Source: Prosopocoilus inquinatus
Lineage: Eukaryota > Arthropoda > Insecta > Coleoptera > Lucanidae
NCBI GenBank assembly: GCA_036172665.1
Contig: CM069877.1
Coordinates: 10,312,501-10,376,500 of the forward strand
Reading direction: 5' to 3'
Length of the DNA stretch: 64,000 nucleotides
Each line of letters starts with the position of its first letter. Position 1 is the stretch's first letter. Position numbers and translations under genes: made by a program. This document shows positions 31,380 to 44,100 of the stretch, piece by piece. Under the pieces are notes generated by a model. It saw only the letters and a list, made by a program, of their open reading frames with translations. It was not told the origin of the DNA and made no database searches.

Positions 31380-33505
31380 TTACGAAAAGTTGCAGGAAAG
31401 GATATCACCAGTCCCTGGATAAATACAGAACTGAAAGAACTTCACATGATATGTGTTGAAACGTCTACATTGGATAAAACCTTAAATTCTGATTTTTACC
31501 ATAAAAATTATGTGGAATTCAAAAAATTATATAAGGCAAAAGTAGAACTTGCTAAGAAAACGTATAACGACAGTAGAATAAGAAATGCATCCAATTTTTC
31601 TCGAGTGAGCTGGCATATTATCAACGAATCTAGACCTGATAAGCACACCACTGAGTGGAGATTGACTGACGGGATAGGTCGCGAGACTACTGATCTAAAA
31701 AATGAATAAATATTTCATTGACTTATCCAAAAACGAACCTCTACAGACAAATACTCAAGCAGATAGGGAACCTTTGCACGCAAGCATGTATTTGACACCT
31801 ACTGACAAACTGGAAATTCGGGACATAATACACAAGAAATGTCTCAAGAAATGCTCAGGACTGGATGGTATACCGGGTACCGTTATTCGAGAAATAGCTG
31901 ATATAATAGATGTTCCTCTCAGTATTATTATCAATGAATCCTTTAAAGAAGGAGAATATCCAGCGACCCTAAAGAAGTCCAGAGTTGTACCAATTTATAA
32001 AGGCAAAGGCGATCCGAGTACACCGGCATCATACAGACCTGTAGCAATTCAAAATCAATTTGCGAAATTCTACGAAGAGGCTTTTAATAAAAGATTAATT
32101 TCGTTACTCAGACAATATCACGTATACTTGGATGCACAAAATGGTTACAGAGCAGGGCGATCAACAACCACAGCCATAGCTAATGCCTACAATTTTATGC
32201 TAGAAATAAACAAAAAAACAGAAAATCTACGCGCTGTATTTTGATTTAAGTCGTGCTTTCGATTCCGTAATCTTAAGTTGCTCATTAATAAAATAGAACT
32301 GTTGGGAATTAGAGGAACACCTAATTATTGGATAAAATCCTATCTTTCTGACAGGTCACAATCTGTAACGATAGAAAATCATCTCTCCAGTGAACAGCGA
32401 ACATCGGTTGGAGTACCTCAAGGATCAATTTTGGGACCGGTCCTTTTCACTCTTTTTATAAATGATCTTTCTGCTTTTTGTTCAATACCTGCACAAGTGA
32501 CACTCTACGCGGATGATACGAGCTTCATAATTTCCGAAACAAGTGAAATTGCTGCTGTCAGGGCGGCGACAGCATCTGTTAAACAGCTTGCCGAATGGTG
32601 TGACAACACTTCAAAATCACAAACAGTGCAAATATTACCTAAATATTATACTTCAAATAAACCAGCTCTAATAAAACATAATGGGCAATCTATACCGGTC
32701 ACGCCGTCCTGCAAATTTCTTGGAATGGAACTGGACTCTAAACTGACGTGGAGGCGGCATGTGGAACAATTATTAAAAGGACTAAGTGCTCATATTTTTG
32801 TAATATTTCGCCTGCGGAACTCAGTATCTTTTGAAACGCTGAGAATATTGTACTTTGGTTTGATTCAATCAGCACTTTCTTACGGAATTATTTCTTTGGG
32901 GAAACTATTCGGAAGCATCAAGTGTTCGTTGTACAAAAAAAGATGCTGATATTAATAGCAAATTTTCCTCCCAGGACAAGCTGCAGGGATCTGTTTATAA
33001 AATTTAAAATTATGACGTTGGCGTCCTTGTTCATGTATGATGTAATAATTTATGCTAGTTCTTCAGACAATATTTCACAGAATAAAGATTTTCATGATTA
33101 CAGCACACGGGCAAGGAATGAGATAAGGGTATATATAGGATAAGAGACATTTGGAAAAATGACCTGCCAGATAGTAGAAAAAGTTTTAAGACTAAATTAA
33201 AGTTGTTTTTTATATCTAATTCTTTTTATTCAGTAAATGAATTTCTGTTAGAAGATCAAAATTGAAATGGTTCGAGTTACCCAATACTCTTTACTTGTTA
33301 TGTAATGTTTAAATTTCTCGTCAATTTCTTTTGTTTCCTTATTCTTAGTTTCTGGAATTTGTTACATTTTTTTTATGTTCGTTATTAATTTTTTTATGTT
33401 GTTAGTTTTATAATTGGCTTTTATTATTTTTTCTTTATATTGACAGTTCTCATGTTATATTGATCTTGTATCTAATATTACACAGGGAATAAATTTGAAT
33501 TTGAA
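31380..33505 (+). pseudogene. Non-LTR (LINE) retrotransposon, 5'-truncated and frameshifted
   Basis: The region encodes a reverse transcriptase in pieces. 31397-31709 is a pre-RT region (SPWINTELKELHMICVETST). 31702-32244 has SGLDGIPGTVI, then VVPIYKGKGDPSTPASYRPV and GYRAGRSTTTA. 32237-32280 has YFDLSRAFDSV. 32278-32949 has the core VPQGSILGPVLFTLFINDLS and the catalytic YADDT, then CKFLGMELDSKLTWRRHV. 32922-33264 holds the C-terminal part, ending FFISNSFYSVNEF. Breaks occur near 31697, 32236, 32270 and 32925. No endonuclease domain precedes it. The 3' end has an AATAAATTTGAATTTGAA tail near 33488-33505. It resembles the I/Jockey group, but the clade is not certain. Confidence 0.88.
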
Positions 33506-33506
33506 G

Positions 33507-34150
33507 ATGCACAAAAAAATTAAAACCAATGAAAATTTTGCAAATAAAAACAAACTCATAGGAAACAAAAGAGAACTGTAAAGCCAATAAAATGCGATAA
33601 AAAGCATTTAATTGAAAAGAAGAAAAATGCGAAAAACAAAAAAATAACAGAAGAATGCAAGTCGAGAAACATTCTTGTAGATTTACCTGATTTTGTTGAA
33701 AATTGAAAACATTTGAATTAGTCTTAGAATTGCGATAAAAATAAACCAAAGGCAAGAATTAAGTGACTGAAAAAAATAGCCCCAAGTGCTTGAGATTGAG
33801 ATCATTTAATTGACAGTTTATTGAGTTTCTTAGTTTTTATCTATTATATGTATAGTCTTACGTATTTTTATTATTATTATTTTTTATAAACTATTTCCTT
33901 CTTTGAAATTTTAATTTTTTTGACATTTCATTGAAATTTCAAAGAAATTCCGTTCGTTTTACTCAATGTGAAATTCCTTGGAAACTTCATTGCATTTTCT
34001 GTAGAAACGTTCCCTTTTAAAAATACTGAAATTTCAACAATTCTTTCAAAAAGGATCTTTTTTTGAAATTTACACATCCCTAGGTATATAAAACCCTTTG
34101 TAAATAAATATTAAAACTTACAATTAAATTCGCAATCTTAATAGCAATTT
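33507..34150. repeat. Repeat copy 2 (unfilled paralogue of 29641-31330)
   Basis: This copy lacks the TA-flanked 568-bp element and the 186-bp palindrome, so it shows both target sites before insertion. The LINE lies between the two copies. Confidence 0.75.
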
Positions 34151-35010
34151 CCCCTGTTTTATATTTTTCTATGTATAACACTTTAAAAACAAGGGCAAAG
34201 GCAAAGAAAAGATGAAAACGCTGCAGAATAATAATTTATTTATTCATGACGACAAAAATATAGTAGTAGGTACAACAAGTTAATATTAAAAATATAAAAC
34301 GCCGGCGCGGCGATAAAAAAAAAATGCACATCCATCCATCCATCCGACGAATTAAAATCACATACAGACTTTCCGGGCTTGTAAGTTTCGCACCTCAACA
34401 TCATCATCATCACCATCATTACTAAACCTACCATTAACGCTACATTTTAAAAATCACATTCGTTTCGATAGCTTCTAATAAATTCCTGCGTGTGGTTTAA
34501 GTGCACTTGAGAGACCTAAATAAAAGAATTTATTCATCTCAAAAGCACGACGACCAACAAACAACTTAATAGTTAACAAACAACAAAAAGACAATTATTA
34601 TTACGTTTTCTTTCTTTTTTTAATTTAATTTAATTTGTTCCGGGGCTCAATTGAATGTTGTCTTATCACAGCTCAAAAAAGAATATAATGCACCTTCACT
34701 CCAGGTTATTATTATTTTTTTTTTACCTTTTTAAGTTTCGATTTGGCGCGGCGGTGCCGACAAGTTCGCAAAAGAATTCCGCCGAAGAACGTCCTTGCGA
34801 TTGAATTTACGCAACGCAACTTAGATTGGAGGGTGAGAGGGGGCTGGGCGGACGTTTTACGGCTCTGTTGGCACCGCCGAGTTTTCGATTCCTACACAAA
34901 GAATAAGTTTTAACACGAGAGCACAACTATACTAAAAGTGCAGCAAGGGCCTTGGCTACGCTTGATGATCTTTTTTTAATATTTGTTTAAAACTTTTTTT
35001 TTTTTTTTGG
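34151..35010. other. Low-repeat stretch, no exon seen
   Basis: The sequence is mostly unique, with a (CATC)n run near 34328-34346, CATCATCATCATCACCATCA near 34401, and a GC-richer part at 34740-34900. A minus-strand AATAAATAAATT lies at about 34234-34246 and could be a polyadenylation signal of a transcript not otherwise visible. I do not assign a gene. Confidence 0.3.
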
Positions 35011-35447
35011 AAATATACAGGGTGTCCCAACAGTGTTGTCCAGGAGACGATATTTCGATGATAACTACTAAAAATAAAGTTTCAAGACATTTTCGTTTTG
35101 AATTTTTTGAAAGTCTGTGAAATTATTTTCATGTATACAGGGTGAATCAAAACGGCGATGCTGACTGCAACTTTTTTTTTATTTCAAACCGCACAGTCTA
35201 CACAGTGTGTCCCCGGATTGAGTCCGCAATACGTATAATGGACCAAAAACTTTTGAATGCAGATTTTATATTTTTGCAACTCAGGTCTGCTTGGTGCGAA
35301 ATTAATTTGTGTCAAATTTGACCTTGAAACTCGTCAAGCTGGCGGAATTACCACAAAAAACATGTGCAGGCAAAGAGCAGTATTCCTTTTGAATTCGGAA
35401 GAAAATTTTACTAAAATAAAATGGGTTCTCGTTTGAAATTATGAAAA

Positions 35448-35985
35448 TACAGGGTGTTTCATAACATGTGGAAAAAAATGAACTTTCACGTACAGAATCT
35501 TATTTTAAGTTGAAATTAAAGAATAAGAAAACTTCAAATTTTGCTTAGTTTCGGAATTATGCGAGCTAGAAAATAGAAACTGAAATGATTTATTTACAAC
35601 TTCACAAATCAAAGTACATAATGTCAATTCTTTTTTTTTTAATTTTTCATGATGTTCAAGATATCCAGAACAGACAGATTTTCCAGCAAGTCTTCAACAC
35701 AATTCTAATAATCGGTAAATAATGTGAAAGCTGTATACTTCATCAATTCGACTTACTTTGAACAGTTTTTATAATTTCATTTAATTTTTGTTATATTTTT
35801 TAGTTCTTGTTTTTATTTTCATTCTAACGCCTATTAAATACTTTTTCTGGTTATCTAACTTCTAATGTTCAGGTAACTCCGAAACTAAGCAAAATTTGAA
35901 ATTTTTTTATTCTTTAATTTTAACTTAAAATGAGATTATGTACATGACATTTCATTTTTTTTCACCTGTCATGAAACACCCTGTA
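35448..35985. mobile_element. TA-flanked inverted-repeat element with TACAGGGTGTTTCAT ends
   Basis: The left end TACAGGGTGTTTCATAACAT faces the right end CATGAAACACCCTGTA. The inverted match continues inward for about 130 bases in blocks: TTATTTTAAGTTGAAATTAA, AAGAATAAGAAAACTTCAAA, TTTTGCTTAGTTTCGG and partners. TA at both ends is the likely target duplication. Immediately to the left, 35015-35160, two more CAGGGTG ends occur (ATACAGGGTGTCCCAACAGT and ATACAGGGTGAATCAAAACG) without clear partners. Confidence 0.8.
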
Positions 35986-36099
35986 TATCAAATTTTAACG
36001 TCCTGTTCATTCATTTGTTTTTTTTGTTCTACTTCATAATTACTACAACATTTTTAATCTGATTATTTTTCTTTTCATTTGCAAATTTTAAATGGTACA

Positions 36100-39000
36100 A
36101 TTTAATTTTTCTCACATATTTATAGTTGTATCGTTGTTCTAAGTTAGAGCGATTGTCTTTTGTTTGTGAGATTTGTTGCTGTTTTTGTTTGTTGCGTGCG
36201 CAAAGAATATTCTGTTTTTCTTTTTCCTTTTTCTTTAAGCGATCGATTTTTTTTCCTCAACTTTCCTTCGTCCAGTCCAACGTTTTCTTTTTCTTTTTGA
36301 TTTTTGTTTTCTTTGAGTTTAAGTGTTCGTTTTTTGTTTGCCATAAATCGATATTTTCAGTTTCTGAAATTTGTTTGTTTTTTGATTTACTGCTTTCGCA
36401 AGTCATTTTTCATTTCCTTTAACAATATCGTTCGATCGTCTTCTGGTTTGTTTTCTTTTCTTTTTAATTTACGTTTAGTTACTTTTTCCTATTTTGTTCT
36501 CAATTTGCCCTTTCTTTTATCTAAATCAGGGTTAGTTTTTTTTTCTGTTTGTTTTAAGTAATTTTTTTATTTAAATTTAAGAGATCGCGTTTTATTTCTG
36601 AATTTTGTTCCTTTTTTCAAAATTTTAGAAGAACAGTTTCCCCCCTGAGATACTTTCATTTTTGTCTTTGATTTTTAATTTGATTGGGTTTGAGATTTCT
36701 TCTTTTTAATTAAAGCGATCGTCTTTTGTTTCTGAAATTTATTAATTTTTTGTTTGTTTGTTGCTTGCGCAAAGAACATTCTGTGTTTGGTTTTTCTTTT
36801 TCATTTTTTTAGCAAGATCGTTCGAGTAACTTGTTTTTGCTATTTTATTTTATTTTTAAAATTTTTTCGTTTTTTTCTTTCAATTAGCCTTTGACCACTT
36901 CTTTATTTTGGCTGATCTTTTGCTGTTTAAGTTTAAGCGATTGCTTTTGTTCTTGAAATTTGTTGCTGTTTTCTTTTCCAAATTTTCGAAAGAGATTCCA
37001 TCCCCAGGCACTTCCGATTATGTCTTTATTATTTGGTTGATTTTTTTTAATTTTGAAAATTAAAGCGATCGTCTTTTGTTTCTGAAATCTGTTTTTGTTT
37101 CTTGTTTATTTATCGCTCGCGCAAAGAAAATCCTGTGTTTGTTTTTTTCATTTTTTTAGCATGATCGTTCGATTATCTTTTGTTTTTGCTATTTCGCATT
37201 ATTTTAAAATTTTTTCGGATTTTTTTCTTTCAATATTGTCCTTGTCCATTTCAGGGTTAGTTTTCTTTCTTTATTTTAATTCATCTTTTGTTGTTTAAGT
37301 TTAGGGGATTGTTTTAGTTTTTGAAATTTTTTGCCGTCTTTTTTCCAAATTTTCGAAAGGTACATCCAATTGTGTCTTCGAGTTTACTATTTGATTGATT
37401 TTTTTATTTTGAAAATTAAAGCGATCGTCTTTTGTTTCTGAAATCTGTTTTTGTTTCTTCTTTATTTATCGCTCGCGCAAAGAACATTCTGTGTTTGTTT
37501 TTTTTTTCATTTTTGCTATTATATTTTATTTTTAAAATCTTTCCGATTTTCTTTTCTCAATTTGCCCTTGTACATTTCGGGGTTAGGTTTTTCTTTATTT
37601 TGACTAATATTTTGTTGTTTAAGTTTAAGCGATCGCTTTTGTTTTTGAAATTTGTTGCTGCGTTTTTTTTTTAATTTTCGAAAGAGAATCCTTCCCAAGG
37701 TGCTTCCAATTGTGTCTTCGATTTTTATTATTTAATTGATTTTTTTTAATTTTGAACATTAAAGCGGTCGTCTTTTGTTTCTGAAATTTATTAATTCTTT
37801 GTTTGTTTGTTTGTTGCTTGCGCAAAGAACATTCTATGTTTGTTTGTTTTTCATTTTTTTTTAGCAAGATCGTTCGATTGTCTTTCGTTTTTGCTATTTT
37901 AATTTATTTCTAAAATTTTCCCGATTTTTTTTCTTTCAATTTGCCCTTGTCCATTTCAGGGTTAGAGTTTATTTTGATTGATCTTTTGTTGTTTAAGTTT
38001 AAGCGATCATTTTTGTTTCTGAAATTTGTTTTTCTAAAATTTTCGAAACAGAATTCTTCCCAAGTTTCAATTGTGTCTTCGACTTTTACTATTTGATTGA
38101 TTTTTTTTTATTTTGAACATCGATCATCTTTTGTTTCTCAAATCTGTTTTTGTTTCTTCTTTATTTATCGCTCGCGCAAAGAACATTGTCTTAATTTTTT
38201 TTTCATTTTTTAGATTTTTTAGCAAGATCGTTCGATTCTCTTTTGTTTCTGCTATTTTATTTTATTTTTAAAATTTTTCCGTTTTTATCTTCAATTTCAA
38301 ATTTTCGAAGGAGAATCCTTCCCAAGCTACTTCCAATTGCGTCTTCTATTTTTATTATTTGATTTTTTTTTTAATTTTGAAAATTAAAACGACCGTCTTT
38401 TGTTTCTGAAATCTGTTTTTGTTTCTTCTTTATTTATCGCTCGCGCAAAGAACATTCTGTTTTTTTTTTTTTTCATTTTTCAGATTTTTTAGCAAGATCG
38501 TTCGATTGTCTTTTGTTTTTGCTACTTTATTTTATTTTGAAAATTTTTGTTTTTTGCTTTTGTCTTTGAATTTGTTGCTGTTTTTTTTTCCAAATTTTCG
38601 AAAGAGACTCCTCCCCAAGGTACTTTCAATTGTGCCTTCGATTTTTATTTTTTGATTGATTTCTTTATTTTGAAAATTAAAGCGATCGTCTTTTGTTTCT
38701 CAAATCTGTTTTTGTTTCTTCTTTATTTATCGCTCGCGCAAAGAACATTGTCTTGTTTTTTTTTTTAATTTTTTTGATTTTTTAGCAAGATCGTTCGATT
38801 CTCTTTTGTTTCTGCTATTTTATTTTATTTTTAAAATTTTTCCGTTTTTATCTTCAATTTCAAATTTTCGAAGGAGAATCCTTCTCAAGGTACTTCCAAT
38901 TGTGTCTTCTATTTTTATCGATTTTTTTTTTTAATTTTGAAAATTAAAGCGATCCTCTTTTGTTTCTGAAATCTGTTTTTGTTTTTTCTGTGTTTATCGC

Positions 39001-39640
39001 TCGCGCAACATTCTGTTTTTTTTTTCATTTTTTAGATTTTTTAGCAAGTTCGTTTGTCTTTTGTTTTTGCTATTTTACTGTATTTTTAAAAAAATTGTTT
39101 TTTGCTTTTCTCTTTGAATTTGTTGCTGTTTTTTTCCAAATTTTCGAAAGAGACTCCTTCCAAGGTACTTCCAATTGCGTCTTCGATTTTTATTATGTGA
39201 TTGATGATTGTTTAATTTTTTGAAAATTAAGGCGATCGTCTTTTGTTTCTCAAATCTGTTTTTGTTTCTTCTTTATTTATCGCTCTGGGTTTGTTCTTCT
39301 CATTTTTTAGATTTTTTAGCAAGTTCGTTTGTCTTTTGTTTTTGCTATTTTACTGTATTTTTAAAAAATTTGTTTTTTGCTTTTGTCTTTGAATTTGTTG
39401 CTGTTTTTTTTCCAAATTTTCGAAAGAGACTCCTTCCTAAGGTACTTCCGATTGCGTCTTCGATTTTTATTATTTGATTGATGATTATTTTTATTTTGAA
39501 AATTAAAACGACCGTCTTTTGTTTTTGAAATCTGTTTTTCTTCTTCCTTTATTCGTCGCTCGCCCAAAGAATTTTCCGTCTTCCTTTTCTCATTGTATTT
39601 AAAAAAGTGATTCGCTCGTCTTTTGTTTTTTTTGTTCCTT
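36100..39640. repeat. T-rich degenerate tandem array, unit about 280-350 bp
   Basis: The block GCGATCGTCTTTTGTTTCTG recurs at about 36716, 37067, 37421, 37768, 38110, 38388, 38682, 38950, 39232 and 39510. Each is followed by AAATCTGTTTTTGTTTCTTC, TTTATTTATCGCTCGCGCAA, AGAACATTCTGT, TTAGCAAGATCGTTCGATTG and TTTTCGAAAGAGA.TCCTTCC. Units shorten from about 350 to 280 bp after 38.1 kb. Open frames are Phe-rich translations of this repeat. Confidence 0.85.
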
Positions 39641-40485
39641 TTTTTTTTCTATTTACGTTTTGTTAATTTTTCCGACTTTTTTTTTAATCAATTCGCCCGG
39701 TCTCAGTTAGGCCTATTTTTATTTTGACTATTTATATTTCACTGCAGCAGATGCTTGTTACCGTCGGCTAGAGACGATATGACGTCACAAAAATACAATT
39801 CTCTTCGTCGTGAAAGTCTTAGAGTGGATGGTAACGCCCTTCACGCGCTTTTGCGTCCTGCCACGTCCCGTCTTGATTTGAATATTCCTCGTTCCTCTGC
39901 CGTCGAATAATAAAATGTTCCAGTTTATTTTCCCTCCGAGATCGGCCAACCTGCTGCGAAAGAAGGAGAACAGCTCAGTTGTCCGATGTTTTAATCGAGT
40001 TGCTTAAGCGCATTGCTGTTAAGAAAATAGCTGTTCCACTGCACGATTTACTTCTCTTTAATTATGATATGCAAAAAAAAAATGGTAGAATTTTATGGCC
40101 AATCCAAATCTGACGTCATTTACACGACGTGCCATTTCAAATAAAAAAATTACATCTATCACCACGGTTTTTATTCACCCTGTACAGACGAAAATAATAT
40201 TACGTTGCAGATCGCGAAAAATCAAAACGAAAACTATTTTCCTATCTTCAGTAGTTACCGAGGTATAGCCTGAGAACGCGTTGTTGGGACACCCTATACA
40301 TATAGGGCGAATAAATGCTTGTGGAGGGGGCATCCTTCCCAAGACAAAAAAAAATTCCAGCCCCCCCCCTCGCCTTTTTCCTTGCAACGAACATCACCAC
40401 TTCAGTTAAAAAATAAATAAATAAATAAAACGGCCTTCCTAATTAACAACAATAAAAAAAAATGTGTCACCCTCGATAATTTTAA
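39641..40485. other. Region 3' of the OSGIN gene, no gene seen
   Basis: 39740-40010 is the least repetitive and most GC-balanced part, with a 43-codon plus-strand frame (39779-39910) that I do not support as a gene. 40160-40320 contains TTCACCCTGTACAG and ACACCCTATACATATAGGG, remnants of inverted-repeat transposon ends. Confidence 0.4.
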
Positions 40486-40491
40486 TTTATT
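40486..40491 (-). promoter_or_regulatory. Likely OSGIN polyadenylation signal
   Basis: Minus-strand AATAAA lies about 230 bases past the OSGIN stop codon, giving a plausible 3' UTR of about 40470-40718. Confidence 0.45.
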
Positions 40492-40718
40492 TAATAAAAA
40501 AATAATCCAAGACGATCTTCCTTCGTTTTCACCGCCTCCTCAACAAATTTGCCAAGCGAGAATGAGCGGCACCGTGGCAGTGCGCAAGAAGCCCCCCATC
40601 CCCCTCCCTCCGGCACACAAGAAAAATGTGGCGCCCTACACGGCGCCAAACGCTCTCGCTTAACAAACAGCTTGCGTCTCAACGGACGATTTTCTTTTTT
40701 CCCCTCCTCGTTTAATTT

Positions 40719-41114
40719 TTAAGTGCGACACCTCTTGTACAAATCGGAAACTACGGCGAGAGCACCGCCAGGCACGAACCTCACGAAATTGTCGCCCGCG
40801 ATCGGCCCCACCGCGTACAATCCGTCTTGGTTGAGCACGGAATGGTTGAGTTTGTTGATGGCAATCGGGTTGGTCTTCGAGTCCACCTCGGCGCTCCTGT
40901 TGACGCCGAGCTTGCACGAGCTCGGCAGGAAGCTCAGGTCCGGCCTCGAGCCGATGAGGACGACGGCGAAGGACACCCTGCAGCGCTCTTCCTTGCCGTC
41001 CTTCGATCTCAGCGTGACGGAACGCGTGTCCTCGCAGTAGTCGGCGAGGGTGTACTCCGGCAGGGCGGTGTACAAGGGGTAGGTCGAGCCACCGTCCTTC
41101 ATCATTTGGTGAAC
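40719..41114 (-). CDS. OSGIN coding exon 4 (terminal)
   Basis: Acceptor ATTTCCAG|GTTCAC; stop TAA at 40721-40719; 131 residues. It encodes VHQMMKDGGSTYPLYTALPE ... VSFAVVLIGSRPDLSFLP ... INKLNHSVLNQDGLYAVGPI and AGDNFVRFVPGGALAV. The A-(V)-(G)-P-(x)-(A)-GDNFVRF ending is the conserved C-terminal FAD contact region in OSGIN. Confidence 0.92.
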   Translation of the reverse strand, partial: VHQMMKDGGSTYPLYTALPEYTLADYCEDTRSVTLRSKDGKEERCRVSFAVVLIGSRPDLSFLPSSCKLGVNRSAEVDSKTNPIAINKLNHSVLNQDGLYAVGPIAGDNFVRFVPGGALAVVSDLYKRCRT

Positions 41115-44100
41115 CTGGAAATCAATAAACAATTATTATTATTATTGCCAGGAAGATAGTGTAATAATAATAATAGTTTAAGTTGAATGATAATAAAAAA
41201 GTGGCGCCCAACACCAAACACCAAAAACTTCACGCCTACCAACCGCAAGTTTAATTAAAATGTAAACTAATAATAATAATAAATTAAAGTGTAAACTAAT
41301 AATAATGTTACAGCCGTGACGCGCAAACAGATTTATTTTTAGCATCAGTCACGCCAACTTGCGTCACAGAACATTACCGAAGCTTCGCGTTCATTCTAGT
41401 AAGTTCGAGCAAAAGAGGGCTCTGCTATAAAAGCCGTAACGGTCCGTAAGGAGTTTACTTATTAAGTTAGCAAGCGAATGGTTCGTACCTCGAATAAATA
41501 GAAAGTACAGTTTTTTCTGAAATTTAACGGCTATAATTTGTGAACCCCAAATTCGTAACAATAATAATTAATTGAAGTATAAACTGAAGCCAACCTAGGG
41601 AAAGCCAACGCAGAGACGACAACTTAAAAAATGGAAAAAATCGAATGAATTTAGAATTAAAAATTTTTTTTGAGCTTTCTCCATTGTCCTTGTTCCTTCT
41701 AAGTTTTTAAATTTTTTTTACATTATTTCAATTTTTTTTTATTTTTTCCCTAATCTTCAATGTTTTATGAATTTTTTTGGAATTTTTCTATTTTGCCTTA
41801 TTTTTTTTATATTTGTACCTTTCATTCTTTACGTTGTTTTATTTTCTTAAATTTCTTTTCGAATTTTTAGTACTTTTTACATTTAAAAAAATTTTCCCAA
41901 CTTTAAAAAGAGGTACAAATCAGATGAATTTAGAGTAAAAAAATTGGAAAAAAATCACAACTTAAAATTCACAAAGATTGTCGAAAAATGTTCAAGGTCA
42001 ACTCAATCCAACTTGGAAGAATCTGGGTTAAAACTTTTAAAAAAGGAAAAGAATGAATTTAGAGAAAAAAATCGGTGAAAAAACAAAATTTAAAATTCAC
42101 GAAGATTGCCGGGGTCAACTCAAATCAACTTGGAAGAATCTGAAGAATTGAAGGGAAAAGAGAAAAAATAAAAAAATCGAAGAAAATTAAAAAAAAAATA
42201 GAAACTTAAAAAAAACGGTTCAGGGCCAAGCCAACCGAACTGAAGCGAACCAACGCAAAGCCAACCCAGCAACTTAGAATTGATGAAAATTGCCAAGAAA
42301 ATATTCAAGGTCAATCCAACCCAACTGGAAGAATCTGAAATATTGAAGGGAAAAGAGAAAAAAACAAAAAAAAATAAAATCGATAAAATTTCCAAAAAAA
42401 TGAGAAAATTTAAGAAATCAATTCAAGGCCAACCCACCCCAACTGAAGCCAACCTACGCAAACACAACCCACTGAGAAAACATAAAATTTTTAAACAAAT
42501 TAAAAAAAAATTCAAAATTAGGGAACTTTTTTTAAAAGTCGGGGAAAAGTTAATATTAACGCAGATTGCCGAAAAGTATTGAAAATTTGAAGAATAATGA
42601 ATATTTTTTTGGAATAATTATTTTAGGTCAACCCAACTCAACCGACGCCACCATGAGTAAGGCCAACCCAGCGACGAAAACTAACAAAACGAAAAAAAAA
42701 TAAAATAAGATGAATTTAGGTGAAAGAAATTGGGAAAGAAACGAAAATTTAAAATACACGAAGATTGAAGACAAATGTTGAAAATTCGAACGAAAAAATC
42801 AGTTCAAGGTCAACCAAATCCAACCGAAATTGTCGGGAGATGCCGGAAATTTGAAAAAAAGTTTCTAGGTCAAGATCAACCACACTGAAACCGACCTAAA
42901 CAACGATGATTAACAAAAAAAAAAATGAAAAAATTTGGAAAAAAGTTAAAATTTATAATACACGAAATGTAAAGATAAATGTCGAAAATTCGAACGAAAA
43001 AATCACTTCAAGGCCAACCCAACAGGAATTGTCGGGTAACGTCGAAAATTTGAACAGATGTTCCAAGGTCAACCCAACCCAACTGAAACCGACTTAAGCG
43101 AAGCCAAAATAATCCTCGTGTTTCTTTGGAAAATTGTTCAAGGTCAACCCAACACAGCGGACCAGAGCGAATCCAACCCAACGAAAAATCTTAAAAATTA
43201 AAGAAGAGATTTTAAAAAGTCGGGAGAATTAAAAAAAAATGAAAAAATACGAAAAATTCGGACAAAAGTCTAAAAAAAATAAAATAACAATATAATATAA
43301 AAAGTGAAAGGTACAAAAGAAGAAAAAAAAAATAGAAAACAGCTCCGGAAAAAAAATAACTTAGGGAAAAAATTTAAAAAAATTGAAATAATGTAAAAAA
43401 AAATCAAAAAAATTATTAGAAGCAACAAAAAAATAGAAGCTCAATTTTTTTTTAAATTTCTAAATAGGGAAAATTTCAAACATTTTCCTTCACTTTTTCT
43501 AAACATTCTCCTTCACTTTTGTTCAAGTTACTAGCTGCCGCGAGCCCACAAGTCGAACGGCCTGCACAGCGCGCAGCGCTTTCTTCACCTCATCTCTCGA
43601 TAGAAAAAAAAAGTGGCGCCCAACACCAAACCTTAACTTCACGCCCGCCAACCTTAAGCACGATTAAAGCATGAAATAAATAAGATGGAGCGCCAGCCCT
43701 CGCTAATTGAAGTTAAACGATTCGTCGGGTACGTATTGTTTACACTTCGTAAACGAAATACGGGCCCCGTTATTCGGGTTCCCCTTCATTTACTACGTGA
43801 ATAATTTCGACTTTGATTTACATTTGAGTATTTGAAATAACCTTGAACCTGGTACTCCTGAATGATTATCGGTCGGGTAAATAAAAACAAATGAAAGGTT
43901 TTTTTTTAATAACCAGGGAAAAGAATTCAGGCTACTTAGTGCCGGACGCTTTTTACGCCGAATGTACTGTTTACTTGTATGGATAAAACTGGATACCGTT
44001 CGAGTATTAAATTTTCGTACCGTTCGTGAAACAGCTGTTAATAATAATAATTTTATGGTATAACCCAACCCGTACCCCTGAATTAATTTCCTTTCCGATA

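Noticed and set aside
34230..34440. Minus-strand 3' UTR with AATAAA as evidence of a third gene
   Set aside because: There is a hexamer but no coding exon within the window that would lead to it; kept only as a weak note.
39779..39910. 43-codon plus-strand frame starting ATGACGTCACAA
   Set aside because: It has balanced codon use but is too short, has no homologue that I recognise and no splice or promoter support.
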